Below, piece after piece: positions 1 to 6,018 of a stretch of DNA of 6,034 bases. Location: the NCBI GenBank assembly GCA_916049935.1, contig CAJZJI010000053.1, positions 1 through 6,034 of the forward strand, read 5' to 3'. This DNA comes from an uncultured Streptococcus sp. (lineage in GTDB: Bacteria; Bacillota; Bacilli; Lactobacillales; Aerococcaceae). Position 1 is the stretch's first letter; every line of letters starts with the position of its first letter. Position numbers and translations under genes: made by a program. The notes under the pieces are model-generated. The model did no database searches and was not told the DNA's origin. It was given only the letters and a program-made list of their open reading frames with translations.

Positions 1-1779
1 TTGTGCTAAGCGTTGTTCGAATACGTCGAATGCGTCGTATAAGTAGTCTTTCTTCGTCATGTCTACGCCGGCTTTTTTCATTACTTCGATTGGAGCGTCG
101 CTGCGTCCTGCACGTAAGTAGTTTAAGTAAGCTTCTAAATCTTCTGGAGTACCATGTAAGATTTTATCTGATAAAGCAGTCGCTGCAGCCATACCAGTTG
201 CGTATTGGAATACATAGTAATTCATGTAGAAGTGAGGAATACGTGCCCACTCATAAGCAATTTGCTCATCTTGGATAACATTCGCGTAGTATTTCGCGTT
301 GATTTCGCTATAAGCTTTGGCGATTGATTCTTGTGTTAATGGTTGGCCTTCTTGGTCCATTACGTGAATCTTATGTTCGAATTCCGCAAATTGTGTTTGA
401 CGGAAAATAGTTGATTTGAAGCGGTGTAAATAGTTGTTTAAGATATATTTTTGCGCTTCTTTATCTGTATGTTTCTTCAACAAGTAATCTGTTAAGATGT
501 TTTCGTTTGTTGTAGAAGCAATTTCCGCTAAGAAGATTGAGTAATCTCCGTATTGTTTTGGTTGAGTGTTACGAGTGAAGTAGCTGTGTGCACTGTGTCC
601 TAACTCGTGAACTAATGTGAAGAAGTTTGATAATTCATCATGCCAGTTCAATAGGATGTATGGTGCTGTTGAGTATGCTCCACTTGAATATCCACCACTG
701 CGTTTACCGATGTTTTCAGCAACGTCGATCCAACGTTCTGCGTATGCTTTCTTCATGATTTCATTGTACTCTTCACCAAGAGGTTTCAACGCTTCCACAC
801 TTGCTAGAGATGCTTCTTGGTAATTGTATTTAATTGGAGCGTCTCCAGTGATTGGTACGTATAAATCATACATATGCAATTCATCTAAGCCTAATGCTTT
901 TTGTTGTAATGCGATGTAACGGTGTAATAATGGTAATTTTTCATTTACCACGTCTACTAAAGCATCGTACACTTCTTCAGGAACTTGGTTTGAAGCAAGT
1001 GCTGCTTGGCGAGCTGAGTCATAGTTATGAACCGAAGCGCTGAAGTTATGACCTTTCACTTCTGTACCAAGTGTGCTTGCGAATGTATTTTTTAAGTTGA
1101 TGTAAGGTTTGTATAGTGTTTCGAATGCTTCCTTACGAACATCTTGGTTTTTAGACTCGATATATACTGAGTAGTTTCCGTTTGTCAATTCAACTTTTTC
1201 GCCATTTTCAGTTGTGATTTCATCAAACTTGATGTCAGCGTTGTTCAATAAGTTGAACGTTTTGCTTGCGCCTTGGAACACTTCGCTAGCTTTTGATAAT
1301 AAAGCTTCTTCTTTATCTGAAAGCACGTGACCTTTTTTAATACGCGCTGTTTCTAATAAGACACGGAAGTCTTCTAATCCTGGTTCTTGTTTGAAATACT
1401 CTTCGAATGCTTCATCAGATAATGCTAAAATTGCTGGGGCAAACCATGCTGAAGCACCTGAGAATTCGATGTATGTTGAGAATGCACGTTGATTTAAGAC
1501 TTGGTTTTCATTGTTAGAAGTATCTTGGTCTGCTTTTAAATGTGAGTAAACATAAGCAGTTTCAATCTTATCATCCACTACGTTTAAAAGATTTAAGAAT
1601 GCTAATAATGATTCTCCATCTTTTAATGCTGTATCTTTTGCAGCGGCTACTGCTGGAATTTGTGATTTAACAAATTCTAAGTCCTTTTCAAATCCTTCGT
1701 TTGATTCGTAAATTGCGGAAAGGTCCCATGTTAATTCTACTGGAACTTCTTCACGTCTTAATGGTTTTTTATTGGCCAT
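1..1779 (-). CDS. pepF: Oligoendopeptidase F (M3B family zinc metallopeptidase), C-terminus cut by window edge
   Basis: Cytosolic zinc endopeptidase that cleaves short to medium peptides and so takes part in peptide turnover and use of imported oligopeptides. The minus-strand frame is open for 593 codons from the ATG at 1779 to the window edge, with no stop or frameshift. Known PepF proteins are about 600 residues, so only a few C-terminal residues are missing. The N-terminal part (about residues 1-200) is the helical PepF lobe and the rest is the peptidase M3 catalytic domain. The zinc site is visible: HELGH at residues 391-395 (bases 595-609), with the third ligand expected at E419 in the segment FLAEIASTTNE. 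The adjoining HSYFTR and YGDYSIF segments are typical of PepF. The start is set by MANKKPLRREEVP, 7 nt behind an AGTAGG-type ribosome binding site. The gene looks monocistronic from its own candidate promoter, separated from the upstream potassium operon by a terminator. The family assignment is very secure; the exact substrate range cannot be read from sequence. Confidence 0.96.
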   Translation of the reverse strand, partial: MANKKPLRREEVPVELTWDLSAIYESNEGFEKDLEFVKSQIPAVAAAKDTALKDGESLLAFLNLLNVVDDKIETAYVYSHLKADQDTSNNENQVLNQRAFSTYIEFSGASAWFAPAILALSDEAFEEYFKQEPGLEDFRVLLETARIKKGHVLSDKEEALLSKASEVFQGASKTFNLLNNADIKFDEITTENGEKVELTNGNYSVYIESKNQDVRKEAFETLYKPYINLKNTFASTLGTEVKGHNFSASVHNYDSARQAALASNQVPEEVYDALVDVVNEKLPLLHRYIALQQKALGLDELHMYDLYVPITGDAPIKYNYQEASLASVEALKPLGEEYNEIMKKAYAERWIDVAENIGKRSGGYSSGAYSTAPYILLNWHDELSNFFTLVHELGHSAHSYFTRNTQPKQYGDYSIFLAEIASTTNENILTDYLLKKHTDKEAQKYILNNYLHRFKSTIFRQTQFAEFEHKIHVMDQEGQPLTQESIAKAYSEINAKYYANVIQDEQIAYEWARIPHFYMNYYVFQYATGMAAATALSDKILHGTPEDLEAYLNYLRAGRSDAPIEVMKKAGVDMTKKDYLYDAFDVFEQRLAQ

Positions 1780-1785
1780 TATAAT

Positions 1786-1796
1786 CCCTACTTTCT
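1786..1796 (-). promoter_or_regulatory. Ribosome binding site of pepF
   Basis: On the minus strand AGAAAGTAGGG lies upstream of the ATG at 1779, with 7 nt between the AGTAGG core and the start. It is a moderate match to the AGGAGG consensus. The 11-mer TAGAAAGTAGG recurs exactly in front of ktrA, at the same distance from its ATG. Confidence 0.6.
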
Positions 1797-1813
1797 AAAA
1801 AGTTGATAGTCCT

Positions 1814-1842
1814 AGTGTACTATGAAATGGATACTTTGGAAA
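1814..1842 (-). promoter_or_regulatory. Candidate sigma-A promoter for pepF
   Basis: On the minus strand TTTCCA (1842-1837) and TACACT (1819-1814) are separated by exactly 17 nt. Each matches its consensus (TTGACA, TATAAT) at four of six positions. This would put the transcription start near 1807 and give a leader of about 28 nt that includes the ribosome binding site. It lies just downstream of the terminator of the preceding operon, where a promoter for pepF is needed. The boxes are weak, so this is a prediction. Confidence 0.35.
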
Positions 1843-1864
1843 GGGTTTGAACCCATTTTTACAG

Positions 1865-1904
1865 AAAAAGAGACCATATGAACCACTTTTGATTCATATG
1901 GTCT
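1865..1904 (-). terminator. Rho-independent terminator of the ktrB-ktrA operon
   Basis: A perfect 12-bp inverted repeat, AGACCATATGAA / TTCATATGGTCT (arms at 1871-1882 and 1893-1904), encloses a 10-nt loop. The loop can close by two further pairs (one G-U, one C-G). Read on the minus strand it is followed at once by CTTTTT. It starts 6 nt after the ktrA stop codon. The T-tract is on the minus-strand side only, so it serves the ktr operon and insulates pepF. Confidence 0.92.
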
Positions 1905-1910
1905 TGTTGA

Positions 1911-2573
1911 TTAGTCTTCGAGGAATGTGGCTTTATCTAAGCTATCCGTTCCGATAATCGCTACTAGAATCACATCTTCACGAATAAGGAAATCCGCAAA
2001 TACTCTTGTATTCAACGATTCATCCTTTCCTTCACGATATCCAATTAAGTTCAAATCAAAATCTTTACGTAAGTCTAAATCGCTAAGTTGTTTTCCAACC
2101 CACGATTTTGGTGGATAAAATTCCACTAGCGAGATATTGCCATCGAGTGAAATCACTTCAGCCAGTTTATGGTGAAGAATGTTCTTCACGAGACGAATTC
2201 CTGTTTCTTTTTCTGGGTTTATGACACGTTGCGCACCCATCTTCGTCAAGATTTCTGTTGTTGTACGGCCCTTTGCTTTAGCGATGATTTCTGGAACACC
2301 CAGTTTCGTACAATGCATCACGGCTAGAATACTCGCTTCTAAACTAGACCCTGTGGCTACCACCACCGTATCGCAGTCGCCAATTCCGATTTCTTCCAAA
2401 ACTTCTTCGTCTGTCACATCGGCAATGACTGCCTTTGTGACAAGTGGCTCAATACGGTTAACGGTTGCTTCATCACGATCAATGGCAATAATGTCGCAAT
2501 CATATTCACTAAGCTGTTTGGCAATCGTCATCCCAAACACACCTAGTCCTAAAATACCAACTGTTTTTCTCAT
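1911..2573 (-). CDS. ktrA: Potassium uptake regulatory subunit, RCK/TrkA family (KtrA/KtrC type)
   Basis: Cytosolic gating subunit of a Ktr-type potassium transporter. In this family it forms an octameric ring under the membrane dimer and binds ATP/ADP or NAD(H). At 220 residues it matches single-RCK Ktr subunits (about 220), not the double-length Proteobacterial TrkA. Residues 1-about 130 are the RCK_N Rossmann fold, with GLGVFG at 9-14 and the nucleotide-contacting acidic residue D32 ending strand 2 (IAID). The conserved GAQRVINPEKETG segment is at 113-125. Residues about 137-218 are the RCK_C domain, which binds cyclic di-AMP in characterised KtrA/KtrC relatives; that binding is inferred here. 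The frame also allows GTG at 2576, but ATG at 2573 is preferred: it is 7 nt from its AGTAGG ribosome binding site, as in pepF. It follows ktrB by 15 nt, implying co-transcription and probably translational coupling. Confidence 0.94.
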   Translation of the reverse strand: MRKTVGILGLGVFGMTIAKQLSEYDCDIIAIDRDEATVNRIEPLVTKAVIADVTDEEVLEEIGIGDCDTVVVATGSSLEASILAVMHCTKLGVPEIIAKAKGRTTTEILTKMGAQRVINPEKETGIRLVKNILHHKLAEVISLDGNISLVEFYPPKSWVGKQLSDLDLRKDFDLNLIGYREGKDESLNTRVFADFLIREDVILVAIIGTDSLDKATFLED

Positions 2574-2579
2574 CACAAT

Positions 2580-2591
2580 TCCTACTTTCTA
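2580..2591 (-). promoter_or_regulatory. Ribosome binding site of ktrA, overlapping the ktrB stop
   Basis: On the minus strand TAGAAAGTAGGA contains the ktrB stop codon (TAG, 2591-2589) followed directly by the AGTAGGA ribosome binding site of ktrA. Ribosomes ending ktrB translation are thus placed on the ktrA initiation site. The 7-nt spacing to the ATG at 2573, against 4 nt to the GTG at 2576, decides the start. Confidence 0.65.
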
Positions 2592-3968
2592 TCCAATTAA
2601 TAATGGTGCTTTCGCATACTTCATGTCGAGCGCTTTGTTCTTTCTGTTTGAGAAACTCAATAAAACGGTTAATGGTCCGATACGGCCAATAAACATCAAC
2701 AACATAATAATGATCTTCCCTAGGAAGGATAAGGTTGGTGTTAAATTCGCCGTTACCCCTACTGTACATACCGCTGAGATCGTTTCAAATAAAGTATATA
2801 ACAGTGGCGCATCTGGGTCCGTTAAGCTGAGCAAGAACACACTACTTAGAATAAGTGTTGTAAACACGATAAAAATCGTTAAGGCTTTTCTGGCCATCTC
2901 TTGCGAAATACTATGGTGTCTAAATTGAATCATTTTCTCATCATACACTTCTGAACGAATGAATAAGAGAACCACTAAGAAAGTCGTAGTCTTCACCCCA
3001 CCGGCAGTCCCACCAGGAGAACCTCCGATAAGCATTTGAATACAATAAAGCAACAGGCTCGTTGGATGAGCGGTCGTATAATCGATTGTCGCAAATCCAG
3101 CCGTTCTCATCGTTACCGTTTGGAAGAAGCTCACAAGCACCTTATCGAAGAAAGAAAGATTTGCAATCGTGTTTGGATTATTCCATTCGGTAATCATCGT
3201 TAATACCGTTCCACCAAGTAGAATAATCCCCGTCAACCAAAGGACAATCTTCGTATGATACTGCAATCGTCTGTAAAATGATTTACGCTTTTTACTCTTG
3301 GTTGATTTTCGCATTTCAAGGTAGCTACGTTTGAAATCAAACCAAACGGAGAACCCGATTCCCCCAAGAATGATGAGAGCTGCAACCACTAATGTCAAAA
3401 ATGGATCAGTTGCATAGTTAATCAGACTATTAGAGCCTAAGTTATCAAAACCTGCATTACAAAATGCAGAGATTGCAAAGAAGAATGCAGTGAAAATCCC
3501 CTTTGCTGTTCCTAATTCTGGAACAAATCGGAAGGATAAAATAACCGCTGCAATGAATTCAATAAAGAATGTATATTTAAAAATCGTTTTTAAATACTTT
3601 TTGAAATCTTGACCATCCTCACGGTTCAAACTATCTTGCAAGGCTAGTTTATCAACTAATGACATCTTCTTCCCCGCATCATAGAGGAAAAAGGCAATAA
3701 TACTCATTAATCCTAATCCACCGATTTGCATTAAAAACATACAAATCACTTGTCCGAACGTATTATACGTCTCCGCGACTGGTTGCGTCGAAAGCCCGGT
3801 TACACACACCATCGATACGGTTGTAAACAAGTGGTCAAAATACGTAGCCTTTGACGTCGCTAGTTGTGAAATCGGCAAATTGAGTAGGAATGACCCTACC
3901 AAAATCACAATCGCAAAACTGGATGCAATTCTTTTCGGAATCGAGTCCTTAAATAAGAAACGAATCAT
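2589..3968 (-). CDS. ktrB: Potassium-translocating membrane subunit, TrkH/KtrB family
   Basis: Integral membrane potassium (possibly Na+-coupled) uptake subunit of 459 residues, near the family norm of about 450. It shows the four-fold membrane-pore-membrane design of the superfamily. The four filter loops are VTGLS (G58), NAGF (G173), RTAGF (G291) and TVGVT (G404). The glycine-rich gating loop GGSPGGTAGG is at 315-324, followed by VKTTT, and the conserved arginine of the last helix is in GRIGP (R429). A strongly basic cytoplasmic stretch (about 213-237, rich in K/R) joins the second and third repeats. The start at 3968 follows AGGAGGG with 6 nt spacing; the in-frame TTG at 4007 would put that site inside the coding region and is rejected. 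It is the first gene of a two-gene operon with the RCK subunit. Whether it is the high-affinity KtrB or low-affinity KtrD type cannot be told. Confidence 0.95.
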   Translation of the reverse strand: MIRFLFKDSIPKRIASSFAIVILVGSFLLNLPISQLATSKATYFDHLFTTVSMVCVTGLSTQPVAETYNTFGQVICMFLMQIGGLGLMSIIAFFLYDAGKKMSLVDKLALQDSLNREDGQDFKKYLKTIFKYTFFIEFIAAVILSFRFVPELGTAKGIFTAFFFAISAFCNAGFDNLGSNSLINYATDPFLTLVVAALIILGGIGFSVWFDFKRSYLEMRKSTKSKKRKSFYRRLQYHTKIVLWLTGIILLGGTVLTMITEWNNPNTIANLSFFDKVLVSFFQTVTMRTAGFATIDYTTAHPTSLLLYCIQMLIGGSPGGTAGGVKTTTFLVVLLFIRSEVYDEKMIQFRHHSISQEMARKALTIFIVFTTLILSSVFLLSLTDPDAPLLYTLFETISAVCTVGVTANLTPTLSFLGKIIIMLLMFIGRIGPLTVLLSFSNRKNKALDMKYAKAPLLIG

Positions 3969-3974
3969 CTTCGT

Positions 3975-3981
3975 CCCTCCT
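3975..3981 (-). promoter_or_regulatory. Ribosome binding site fixing the ktrB start
   Basis: On the minus strand AGGAGGG is followed by six bases (ACGAAG) and then ATG at 3968. This near-consensus site rules out the longer reading from TTG at 4007, which has only a T-tract and terminator arm upstream. Confidence 0.9.
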
Positions 3982-4005
3982 GTCCTAATCAAAAATAATG
4001 TGCCC

Positions 4006-4041
4006 AAAAAAAGAGCAGAATATATTGGATATTCTACTCTT
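4006..4041 (-). terminator. Rho-independent terminator of the aspartokinase gene
   Basis: Read on the minus strand, a 13-bp stem (arms 4041-4029 and 4023-4011, AAGAGTAGAATAT against ATATTCTGCTCTT, one G-U pair) closes a 5-nt loop CCAAT and runs into a T-tract at 4012-4006. It lies 50 nt after the aspartokinase stop and 37 nt before the ktrB start, so it separates the two transcription units. Its upstream arm also contains the -10 box of the candidate ktrB promoter. Confidence 0.9.
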
Positions 4042-4059
4042 CCTATCGGCTAATTACAA
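4031..4059 (-). promoter_or_regulatory. Candidate sigma-A promoter for ktrB-ktrA, overlapping the lysC terminator
   Basis: On the minus strand TTGTAA (4059-4054) and TAGAAT (4036-4031) are 17 nt apart. They match the -35 consensus at four of six and the -10 consensus at five of six positions. The predicted start, about 4024, falls in the loop of the aspartokinase terminator. The new transcript would then carry only the second stem arm and could not form that hairpin. The leader would be about 55 nt, too short for a cyclic di-AMP (ydaO) riboswitch such as precedes some ktr genes. It is the best promoter match I found in this gap. Confidence 0.55.
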
Positions 4060-4091
4060 CCGTTACTATTTTAGTTTAAACTGTTGGAAAA

Positions 4092-5468
4092 TTATTCCAC
4101 CACTTTATATTCTTTCGTTTCACCAAAAAACTCATCATATAACGCACGGATGGCTTTCTTTTCGTATTGGTCTAAAATACCAAACATCATTGAAACCTCA
4201 GATACCCCTTGGTTATATAATTCGATATTGATTTGAGTACGAGCAAGCGTTGAAGCCACACGAGCCGTTGTACCGACCATGTTGACCATCCCTTCCCCTA
4301 CTAACATAATCAGGCAGAGGCCACGCATATAGTGCGCATCATCCACGTCTAATTCCGCATAGAAACGTTCCACAATCGCATCGAGTTGCTCGTCAGTAGC
4401 ATCTTCCCCACGGATAATAATGGTCGCATCATCAATCCCGGTTGGAATATGTTCGATTGAAATGCCTTCTTCTTCAAAAATTGTCAATACTTTACGAAGG
4501 AACCCAATCTCATGGTTCATCAAGTATTTCTTCACATAAATACTTACGAAGCCTGGTGAACTTGCAATCCCTGAGATAACACTTGGAGAAGTAACCTTCC
4601 CTTTCATAATGTAAGTTCCGCTTGCTTCTGGATTATTCGTATTGCACACGTGCACTGGAATTCCTTTTTTAATGGAAGGAAGAAGCGCTTCTGTGTGGAA
4701 TACAGAGAATCCAGCATAGGACAACTCACGCATTTCTGTATAAGACAACACATCGATAGCGAGTGGTTTATGCACGATTTTTGGACTCGCAACATAAATC
4801 GCATCTACGTCTGTAAAGTTTTCGTATTCTTCTGCGTTCACAGCATTGGCTAAAATCGACCCTGTAATGTCAGATCCACCACGAGAGAATGTCACGACAT
4901 TGCCTTCTTTTGTGACCCCGTAGAATCCTGGGAATACAATCACTTCATTCGTTAATTGTAAGTACTCTAATTCATGGTAGCTTTCTTCTAAGACACGTGC
5001 TTCCCCTGGAGTGTCGCTCACCCAAAGTTTTGCTTCGCGAGGGCCCACATATTTAGCCGCAAGACCTTCTTGGTTAAAGTATGACGCAATTAAGCGTGCG
5101 TTTAAGTCTTCCCCGCTTGCTTTATACGCATCCATTAAATAGTCAGGAGCTAAGTCGTTTCTTTCTTTTAAGTTTTTAAAATGAATACGAACGAGTTCAA
5201 ATACTTCTAGTTTTAATTCTAATTCATCACAAATTTCTTTATAACGTACTAAGATTTTCTTTAAGACTTCTTCATCATAATTCCCTTCAATATGAGAAGT
5301 TGCTAATTGGATGAGAAGGTCTGTTACTTTTTCATCGTCTGATGTACGCTTCCCTGGGGCTGAAACCACCACGATTTTACGTTTTTCATCAGCTTTTACG
5401 ATATTAAAGACCTTTCTTAATTGAGTGGCATTTGCTAAAGAGCTTCCACCAAATTTGATTACTTTCAT
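4092..5468 (-). CDS. Aspartokinase with two ACT domains (YclM/AK III type)
   Basis: Phosphorylates L-aspartate with ATP to 4-aspartyl phosphate, the first step toward lysine/diaminopimelate, threonine and methionine. It is a cytosolic 458-residue protein, close to B. subtilis YclM and E. coli LysC (about 450). Residues 1-about 290 are the amino acid kinase domain: KFGGSS at 5-10 (K5 catalytic), VVSAPGKR at 34-41, ASGE with E120 as the expected aspartate-site glutamate, SRGGSD at 195-200, and FTDVDAIYVASPKIV at 218-232. Residues about 300-370 and 383-450 are paired ACT domains for allosteric feedback, including IELYNQGVSEVSMMFGI. There is no fused homoserine dehydrogenase. The ATG at 5468 follows AAGGAAG (5481-5475) with 6 nt spacing. 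The gene stands alone, ended by its own terminator. The short leader has no room for an L-box or T-box, so control is probably by feedback; whether lysine or threonine inhibits cannot be read. lysC or thrD would be a fair symbol. Confidence 0.96.
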   Translation of the reverse strand: MKVIKFGGSSLANATQLRKVFNIVKADEKRKIVVVSAPGKRTSDDEKVTDLLIQLATSHIEGNYDEEVLKKILVRYKEICDELELKLEVFELVRIHFKNLKERNDLAPDYLMDAYKASGEDLNARLIASYFNQEGLAAKYVGPREAKLWVSDTPGEARVLEESYHELEYLQLTNEVIVFPGFYGVTKEGNVVTFSRGGSDITGSILANAVNAEEYENFTDVDAIYVASPKIVHKPLAIDVLSYTEMRELSYAGFSVFHTEALLPSIKKGIPVHVCNTNNPEASGTYIMKGKVTSPSVISGIASSPGFVSIYVKKYLMNHEIGFLRKVLTIFEEEGISIEHIPTGIDDATIIIRGEDATDEQLDAIVERFYAELDVDDAHYMRGLCLIMLVGEGMVNMVGTTARVASTLARTQINIELYNQGVSEVSMMFGILDQYEKKAIRALYDEFFGETKEYKVVE

Positions 5469-5498
5469 ATGACACTTCCTTATTTTTTCAATGGTACT

Positions 5499-5527
5499 AG
5501 ACTACCAAATTAATGAAAAGAACGCAA
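5499..5527 (-). promoter_or_regulatory. Candidate promoter for the aspartokinase gene
   Basis: On the minus strand TTGCGT (5527-5522) and TAGTCT (5504-5499) are 17 nt apart, with an extended -10 TG element (TGG) directly before the -10 box. Both hexamers are weak (three of six each); the spacing and TG element are the main support. The start would lie near 5492, giving a leader of under 30 nt. Confidence 0.3.
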
Positions 5528-5596
5528 CAAATTTCCACTAATCGAATACATTTGTCCGCGAAACAAAAACAGTCTCGAAAACTTGTATTTGCGTTC
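5520..5596. repeat. Spaced inverted repeat in the divergent promoter region
   Basis: GAACGCAA at 5520-5527 and its exact reverse complement TTGCGTTC at 5589-5596 flank the centre of the divergent intergenic region, 61 nt apart. One copy overlaps the candidate -35 box of the aspartokinase promoter and the other begins directly after the candidate -35 box of the glyoxalase promoter. It could be a pair of operator half-sites or chance; an 8-bp match in a gap of this size is not rare. Confidence 0.3.
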
Positions 5597-5611
5597 AGAG
5601 TTTGTTAGGCT
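5583..5611 (+). promoter_or_regulatory. Candidate promoter for the glyoxalase gene
   Basis: TTGTAT (5583-5588) and TAGGCT (5606-5611) are 17 nt apart, with a TG element (TGT, 5603-5605) before the -10 box. The hexamers are weak but have the same make-up as the facing aspartokinase promoter. The predicted start near 5618 leaves about 23 nt of leader containing the strong ribosome binding site. Confidence 0.3.
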
Positions 5612-5626
5612 TAAGGAAAATAAATG

Positions 5627-5634
5627 AAGGAGGT
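5627..5634 (+). promoter_or_regulatory. Ribosome binding site fixing the glyoxalase start
   Basis: AAGGAGGT is essentially a full anti-16S match and ends 6 nt before the ATG at 5641. It lies inside the longer reading from TTG at 5602, which has no such site, so the shorter protein is the real one. Confidence 0.92.
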
Positions 5635-5640
5635 CACATC

Positions 5641-6018
5641 ATGTCAAAAATGTTACATACTTGTGTCCGTGTCGAAAATCTAGAAGAGAGCATTCGTTTC
5701 TACGAAGAAGCATTTGGGTTTAAAGAAACAAGAAGAAAAGATTTCCCAGAACACAAATTCACGATCGCTTACTTAGCATTCGAAGGTGACGATTATGAAT
5801 TAGAATTAACATATAACTACGGCCACGGCCCTTATGAAATCGGCGACGGATATGGTCATATCGCAATTAGCGCTAAAGACTTAGAAGGACTTCACGCTGA
5901 ACACGTTGCTAAAGGCTACGACGTAACAGAATTAAAAGGTTTACCAGGACATCCTGCAAACTACTATTTCGTAAAAGACTTAGATGGCTACAAAATCGAA
6001 GTAATCCGCGAAAAATAG
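5641..6018 (+). CDS. gloA: Glyoxalase I-like VOC family protein (lactoylglutathione lyase type)
   Basis: Probable metal-dependent glyoxalase I, which turns the thiol hemithioacetal of methylglyoxal into an S-lactoyl thioester in the cytosol. The protein has 125 residues, near E. coli GloA (135), and is two tandem beta-alpha-beta-beta-beta modules. All four metal ligands of the E. coli enzyme have counterparts: H6 in MLHTCVRV, E55 in ELTYN, H73 in YGHIA and E120 in DGYKIEVI. The short form lacking the long inserts of Zn-dependent enzymes fits the Ni/Co-activated bacterial class; this is an inference. The thiol cofactor (glutathione or another) cannot be told from sequence. The longer frame from TTG at 5602 is rejected because the AAGGAGGT site lies inside it. 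The gene is divergent from aspartokinase, with a 172-nt shared control region. The assignment to VOC is certain; the glyoxalase I role is likely given the complete metal site. Confidence 0.92.
   Translation: MSKMLHTCVRVENLEESIRFYEEAFGFKETRRKDFPEHKFTIAYLAFEGDDYELELTYNYGHGPYEIGDGYGHIAISAKDLEGLHAEHVAKGYDVTELKGLPGHPANYYFVKDLDGYKIEVIREK

Noticed and set aside
3..1043. Three plus-strand open frames of 63-91 codons within 1-1043
   Set aside because: All are antisense to the continuous oligoendopeptidase F frame, have no ribosome binding sites and show no recognisable protein features.
1843..1854. Palindrome-like GGGTTTGAACCC near the pepF promoter
   Set aside because: The arms are only 5 bp around a 2-nt centre and lie upstream of the weak candidate -35 box. 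I know no regulator with this site, and a match this short is expected by chance.
2179..2928. A 249-codon open frame on the plus strand across the ktrA-ktrB junction
   Set aside because: It lies fully antisense to two well-conserved genes, has no ribosome binding site, and its translation shows only serine/isoleucine-rich composition without a recognisable domain. It is a reading-frame shadow.
3969..4007. N-terminal extension of ktrB from the TTG at 4007
   Set aside because: The 13 extra codons contain the AGGAGGG ribosome binding site of the ATG at 3968, start next to the T-tract of the upstream terminator, and have no site of their own.
5602..5640. N-terminal extension of the glyoxalase from the TTG at 5602
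   Set aside because: It includes the near-perfect AAGGAGGT site of the ATG at 5641, and the shorter protein aligns at its N-terminus with known glyoxalase I proteins.
1911..6018. A functional link between potassium uptake and glyoxalase, by analogy to glutathione-gated potassium efflux in methylglyoxal defence
   Set aside because: The E. coli link involves KefB/KefC efflux, not Ktr uptake. Here the genes are on opposite strands, separated by aspartokinase and a terminator, so proximity alone does not support a joint system.
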